Positions 59,195 through 64,000 of a stretch of DNA of 64,000 nucleotides are shown here, in pieces. Numbering within the stretch: position 1 is the stretch's first letter; the number at the start of each line of letters is the position of its first letter. Location: the NCBI GenBank assembly GCA_034231615.1, contig CM067322.1, positions 54,762,357-54,826,356 of the forward strand, read 5' to 3'. The notes below the pieces were generated by a model, which had not been told where the DNA came from, ran no database searches, and worked only from the letters and a program-made list of their open reading frames with translations. The stretch comes from Meghimatium bilineatum (lineage: Eukaryota > Mollusca > Gastropoda > Stylommatophora > Philomycidae). A program made the position numbers and the translations under genes.

Positions 59195-60220
59195 TATTCA
59201 AACGGTGACTTGTTGCAGTAGAATGTTAAGACCACCAAACAATCAGCCTTATGATGAGTCAGATGACCAAGGTCCTACTTCACATAATCATTAGACGAAT
59301 AAAATGAAAATTAAAACCAGAAATTGTTGAAGAGCAATGTGTATTTGTGGAAGAAAAAGGGCACAAGCAATGCCCTATATATAATACAAACATTGATGGA
59401 GAGGGCAATAGAAGTACAAAATTATCTGTACTTGTGCTTCATAGATTATAGTAAAGCAATTGATAAAGGTGAAGCCCTCAGAAATGATAAAAATGTTAGA
59501 AAACGATGTAAACAGGAAAGATTTAGAGAGAGTAAGACATATGTATTGGAAACATATATCAGCAATGAAGATTCACAGTAATGTTGAAGAATTCTAAAAG
59601 AAAGAAATGGGCAACAGGATATTATGCAAAACATAGAAAGCATGCAGAGAATAGCAGTTGGAGGTTACAATCTGAATAATCTAAGATATTTTGACAATAC
59701 AATTCTGATTGCAGGGAGCGAACAAGAACTTCAATCCCTGTTAGACAGGTAGCACAAAAGGGAAAACAAAGGCCTCAGTCTTAACGAGAAGAAAACAGAA
59801 GTATTGGGTGTTTCAAAGAAATACAAACTGCCATAATGCAGTATAACCATCAATGATGCATAATTAAATCAAGCTGATAAAGTCAAGTATCTTGATACCA
59901 TTTTAACATCAGATGGCCTATGCTCAAATGAGATCAAGAACAGGATAGCACAGGCCAAATCAACATGTAACACAAAAATGAGAAACATTCTAAGCAATAG
60001 AGTAATATATTATTAGAGAATATTCAATTTCGTATTATATTATATATCAATGCATACACGAGTTCGAGTGCTAGGATGTTATATTGAGTCAATTCTTCTT
60101 TATCGTTGCAAAGCCAAAGTATGGACGGTAAACAAAAGTGCCTAAGATAAGCTAGAGGCAACTGAGATCTGGTTTCTAAGAAGAATGATAAATATTCCAT
60201 GAACAGTGACGAAAACACAT
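59195..60220 (+). mobile_element. LINE reverse transcriptase fragment with internal deletion
   Basis: TISLMSQMTKVLLHIIIRRI-like start, then EEQCVFVEEKGTSNALYIIQ, YLYLCFIDYSKAID (motif A, about 59,432-59,473). Next follows an unrelated-looking junction, then NLRYFDNTILIAGSEQEL (motif C with F-D-N instead of A-D-D, about 59,680-59,735), LSLNEKKTEVLGVSKKYK, VKYLDTILTSDGLCSNEIKN and KMRNILSNRVI. The end holds SILLYRCKAKVWTVNKS-like residues. Motif B is missing. Confidence 0.8.
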
Positions 60221-60290
60221 CTTTTCAGTGGCAACATATGGTTGTGAGAGGTGGACAATGTCATCTGCAATGGAAAAGAAAATCAATCAA
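60215..60290 (+). mobile_element. small LINE piece
   Basis: SVATYGCERWTMSSAMEKKI is the universal LINE thumb phrase ('VxTYGCEsWT'). Confidence 0.6.
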
Positions 60291-60294
60291 TAAT

Positions 60295-60465
60295 CAATAA
60301 ACCCATAACCCTTTAGGGTCATAGGGGTACCACATTGGATGCTTCAGTACACAGAGTGATCCAGCGAATTCTATCCTCAGCGATGCGGATGAGTGTGGAA
60401 ATATCTAGCCCTGTCCATTCCTTGATGTTGTCTGTCCATGTCTTTATGAAATACTACAATGGATA
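60295..60465 (-). mobile_element. LINE C-terminal end, inverted
   Basis: The minus strand reads TWTDNIKEWTGLDISTLIRI then AEDRIRWITLCTEAS and a stop. The plus-strand piece starting at 60,470 is from the same kind of LINE but from an earlier position, so the element is inverted at this junction. Confidence 0.75.
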
Positions 60466-60469
60466 ATTT

Positions 60470-60900
60470 TACAGGCTTTCGAGTATAAATGCTACAGAAG
60501 AATTCTACGAATTTCCTATAGGGAACATAAGACTAATGTGTACGTAAGAAATAAAGTAGAGATGTGAGCAGGTGTCCAGGAGCCATTGAAAAGAAAATAT
60601 CTGCATTCGAAATTAAATGTTATAGAAAAACTCTAGGAATATTAAGTTCAGAGACAATCGAACACAGATGTACGCAAAAATCTGAAAAGAGACGAAGAAT
60701 GGTTCCTTAAAACTAACAAAAAACACATACTAACATACATTGGACATATAAAGAGATACAGTGATATAGACCAAGACTATAACGGATATATGACATCAAA
60801 GACCTTCTGGACATCACACTAGAAGAAGCTGGGCAGCTTGGAGAGGACAGAGATGCTTACAGAATGGAAGTGAGCACAACATTCTGTAAAGGACATGTCA
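60470..60900 (+). mobile_element. two LINE C-terminal pieces in series
   Basis: The first is AFEYKCYRRILRISYREHKT plus NVYVRNKVEM and AGVQEPL. The second, from 60,595, is SAFEIKCYRKTLGI, WFLKTNKKHILTYIGHIKRY, DIKDLLDITLEEAGQLGEDR and DAYRMEVSTTFCKGHVT. They belong to different LINE families joined head to tail. Confidence 0.75.
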
Positions 60901-60939
60901 CATAGATAGAAAGATAGGTAAATCATGAGTTTGGTGGTA

Positions 60940-61190
60940 GTCAATAATTCACTTCTGATCCATACATTTCTGTATAGTCTTCCAAATGTTGCACTAGCTT
61001 TCGATATTTTATTGTTTACCTCAGTGTTGATGTTTACAGTTTGTGAAAGAGTGTTGTACAGGTATGTGAAACTATTGACTAAAGTTCTTTGATTTTTATA
61101 TGGGGATTTACATGTGGATTTACATGTGGATTGTTTAGTGTGGGTTGAATTATACTGTAATTTATACAATTATGGAGACATGCAATATGT
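60940..61190 (-). mobile_element. LINE polymerase fragment
   Basis: The minus frame has VNSFTYLYNTLSQTVNINTE, VNNKISKASATFGRLYRNVW and LTTTKLMIYLS, a conserved region after the polymerase core. The upstream repeat KSTCKSTCKSPYK comes from a short tandem tacatgtggat. Confidence 0.75.
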
Positions 61191-61199
61191 AAGATCGCA

Positions 61200-63162
61200 T
61201 GCAATAAAATTATTTTATTATTAAAGTTATTAAGATATGAAACAAAGTTTCACAGCAAGCATTTTGAAACAACCTGTAAGTCAATAATTCAGAAAAATGT
61301 TCACCAGATCAAAATTTTACTTCTTAATGAACAGCCATGACAAATTCTTTAAAAATATATATTTGAACAGTGTTTGGGATGATATATGAAATAAAATAGT
61401 AAATGAAATATGATTATTTGTAATGAGCGTATGTTAAAAAATGAAGAACATATGCCATGGGAGATAAATGAAGATGAAAGCATCCTGTGATAGTATGGAT
61501 GAAATATATAAAGAAATAAATGATTTTGGAGATAAAGACTGTCTACAGACAGCAATTAGATGGCATAAATCAAAATTACATCTCATACAATTCTGTCTTA
61601 ACTATTAATTCACGTACATTAATAAATATGGTAAGGAACAGTCAGAATAAGATTGCACAAATCGACTATGAAAACAGGTTTATCTATGAAAATAATCAAC
61701 ATACATATGGGCAATAATCAAGTTTTGGAAGTATTTCTCTCAATCTGTGTATTTGTATATGTTAGAGTGCATCATGCCACCTTAGAAACCCAGACCTCAC
61801 TGGAAATCAACACAGCTGTAGTCATTTGTGGCTTAGTCTGTACGACAAAAGTATTTTTATTTAGGCTATTATTTGTTTTAGTGACCGCAGCTGTTAGCAT
61901 TTTACAAATATGCTATCCTGAGATAACCGTACACCTTGTGCACTAATTCTCAAACTACTGACAAGAAGCAGGATGTAATTTAGAGAATAGAATTCATTTA
62001 CAGCTTAGCTTCTGTATTCAATATGACATGTCCAATTTCAACATGACATTTTTGTTTCACTTTAATCCTATATGGGATGGAGTGGTCAACCTCATACCTA
62101 TCCCATCTTAGTTGCCTTTTATGGCATATCTTAGGTAATAGTGCTATGTTCTTTCTTTGCATTAGTTCTCAAGCTCTCAATGTTTCTCTCTTGTAGCAAG
62201 ACAATGGCCCTACTAATGTCTAGAAGGATGTAGTCCAGAGAAGGGTGATGCATGACTTGAAATTTTATTTGCCTCAAGTCCTACACATAAAATTTCATTT
62301 GTGGTACATTAGATGCCAAGAGTTCTAACAATTCTATGGAAATATCTAGCCATATTACTAGTAGGCTATGTTGCATTGCAACTTGTTCATCAGTACTACT
62401 CACACAACAAGAAAACCGTTTTTAGTCACTCATTCGAATACTGGCAATTTAAAATTAACCACTGTCTAGGTCAATATTGACTTAACCACAGATGCCCACA
62501 AGGTGTTATTATTTTGCTTCCAGTTTATGCTTCAGCAAGACATAGGTGAGAGTTGTCATTTAAACTAAAGGTCATGCCATCTGTACTCTCTGATACTATA
62601 ACATAGCACATGATTCATGACTCTCTGGGTTGGCTCATATAAAAATTAGGTGTTCACACTCAAACCTGACTTAATAGAGTAGAGCATGGTAATATCTTTA
62701 ATGTTAATATCTTATTTAAGGAGGGCTTAGTCAAGTAACAGCAAGCTAGATTCAAACACAGCGAGCAGTGTTCATTTCAAAGAAACAAGTCAATTTCAAT
62801 GGAGTCATCGCAGATACTCACATGTAAGTGCTCTAATGTTAACACTTTCTGCAGACTAAAAGAGCTGAGCACTCTTGTGTAATGTGACTTTATATATGCA
62901 GGCTCTATTATTGTGTTCTTATAAGGAAAACAACATTTATATATCTGTAAATCATTGTTATACTGTGACATGCCTACATCACAACAGATTGGCCTACATA
63001 CGCAGAATGGTAAGAGTGGATAACAGTAAAAAGCTTAACAGTAAGAGTGGATAACAAATCTTAAATGGCAGAATGTTACTGACTCAAAATAATGTTTTAA
63101 AAACCAGTACTAGAATGATACACAATAATTATCATATGTGATAAATATTTGAAAAAAAAACA
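61200..63162. other. unrecognised AT-rich stretch
   Basis: 62,190-62,245 resembles 34,905-34,985 (a dispersed repeat of unknown kind). The rest shows no gene or repeat. Confidence 0.35.
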
Positions 63163-63285
63163 ACAAAGGGACACATTCATGATCACAAAATATCCCAGGG
63201 AAGAGACTACAAAGGGACACAATCATGATCACAAAATATCCCAGGGAAGAGACCTACTAAGGGGACCACCATGATCACAAATTAA
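63163..63285. repeat. 45-bp tandem repeat, about 3 units
   Basis: Unit contains catgatcacaaaatatcccag and ggaagagactac; the third unit is diverged. Confidence 0.9.
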
Positions 63286-63559
63286 GTTTCTTTAGCAGGT
63301 CATGGTAACTGGATTACTGTGGCCCTCCACTATTTTTGATGGTTAAAAAAAAACCTCTGATAATTGTGCTAGATTTCTTGGAATATACAGGATGTACGGA
63401 ACAGATACTTATGATAAAGTTATTGAACAGATAAAACAAATGAATAAAAAATACACTGATGAAAACGCCTTGATATAACCGACATGGACACCAGTCCTAG
63501 GCTGAAAGTGACGGACCTCAACTATATGAGGCAAAACCATTAGTAAACAAACAATACAC

Positions 63560-63840
63560 TGATACAAAAGGTTAAGACAGAGATAAAGATTAAAATCTTA
63601 GAGGAGATTGTACAGGATATAGACAAGGAAGTCAGAGGAAGACCATGGAAAAGATGGATAGAAAACGTCAGGGACATCATGAACAGACATAGTACAGCCG
63701 AGGCCACACATCTGGCTTTTGAATGCAAGCTCGAGCTCCAATCACCCATAAGCTTAACAGTAAGAGTGGATAACAAACAACTTGGGGAAAGACAATAAAC
63801 AACAGAGACAAGGAACTGTTGCAAAAAAATGAACAAATTA
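63560..63840 (+). mobile_element. LINE 3' end (RGRPxKRWIENVRD family)
   Basis: EVRGRPWKRWIENVRDIMNR then HSTAEATHLAFECKLELQSP and a stop, followed by a 3' UTR with cttaacagtaagagtggat. Same family and same 3' UTR as 14,645-15,060 (-). The upstream part is absent, so it is 5'-truncated. Confidence 0.8.
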
Positions 63841-64000
63841 AAAGCCTGAATAAAGACAGAAAATGTTATTGATGAATTAATGTTTATAGGTGGAAAAATA
63901 CAAAAGCTCTACATAATGAGTACATATTTTCTGATGAAGAAACTGTGGATCACAGAACTAGAATATGAAGTATTGTGGCAGAAACCAGAATGGCATTTTA
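63841..64000. other. unrecognised window end
   Basis: A frame with ELMFIGGKIQKLYIMSTY runs to the window end; no family recognised. Confidence 0.3.

Overview
The window looks like eukaryotic, non-coding, repeat-dominated DNA from an animal. It is AT-rich, has no operon structure, no complete gene and no tRNA or rRNA gene that I can support. What can be recognised is mobile-element debris: pieces of several non-LTR (LINE) families, a Penelope-like element, hAT-type and TTAA-flanked miniature DNA transposons, SINE-like tRNA-derived heads, and very many minisatellites. The mix of LINE reverse-transcriptase types resembles what I know from mollusc and other lophotrochozoan genomes. A mollusc is my best guess, but this is an impression from protein motifs and not a proof. 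No open frame here is a convincing host gene; internal exons of a split gene could be present and invisible to me.

Layout. 0-3 kb: Penelope-like GIY-YIG fragment, then a minus-strand copy of an unrecognised interspersed element (called element X here) carrying a nested inverted-repeat insertion. 3-10 kb: mostly featureless DNA with (TA)n tracts and LINE 3' ends. 10-12.4 kb: 18-bp and 44-bp arrays. 12.8-19 kb: element X copies, LINE fragments, a SINE head and a hAT miniature element. 20-28 kb: a chain of minisatellites (20, 32, about 46/56, 40 and 25 bp periods), several of which share a core. 28-37 kb: minus-strand LINE fragments (the best preserved at 28.0-28.8 kb), a 30-bp array, a hAT miniature element beside another element X copy. 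37.5-40.3 kb: an array of about 85 copies of 31 bp ending in (TA)n. 42.4-46 kb: hAT element and two RNase-H-type LINE ends. 46.7-51.6 kb: a 15-bp array, a LINE reverse-transcriptase fragment and an array of about 118 copies of 24 bp. 53.8-61.2 kb: a stack of decayed LINEs, nearly all on the plus strand, including one close to full length with another LINE nested in it. 61.2-64 kb: mostly unrecognised, ending with a LINE 3' end.

Nothing here works together as a pathway. The unifying theme is accretion: elements inserted into each other, and short units amplified into arrays. Arrays whose period is a multiple of three (15, 18, 24, 30 bp) create long open reading frames, up to 1032 codons. I regard these as by-products of the repeat structure. 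The most interesting items are element X (at least five loci, recurring peptide motifs, internal duplicated module, LINE-like tail), the 24-bp array with its higher-order duplications, and the 24-28 kb chain of related minisatellites with different periods.
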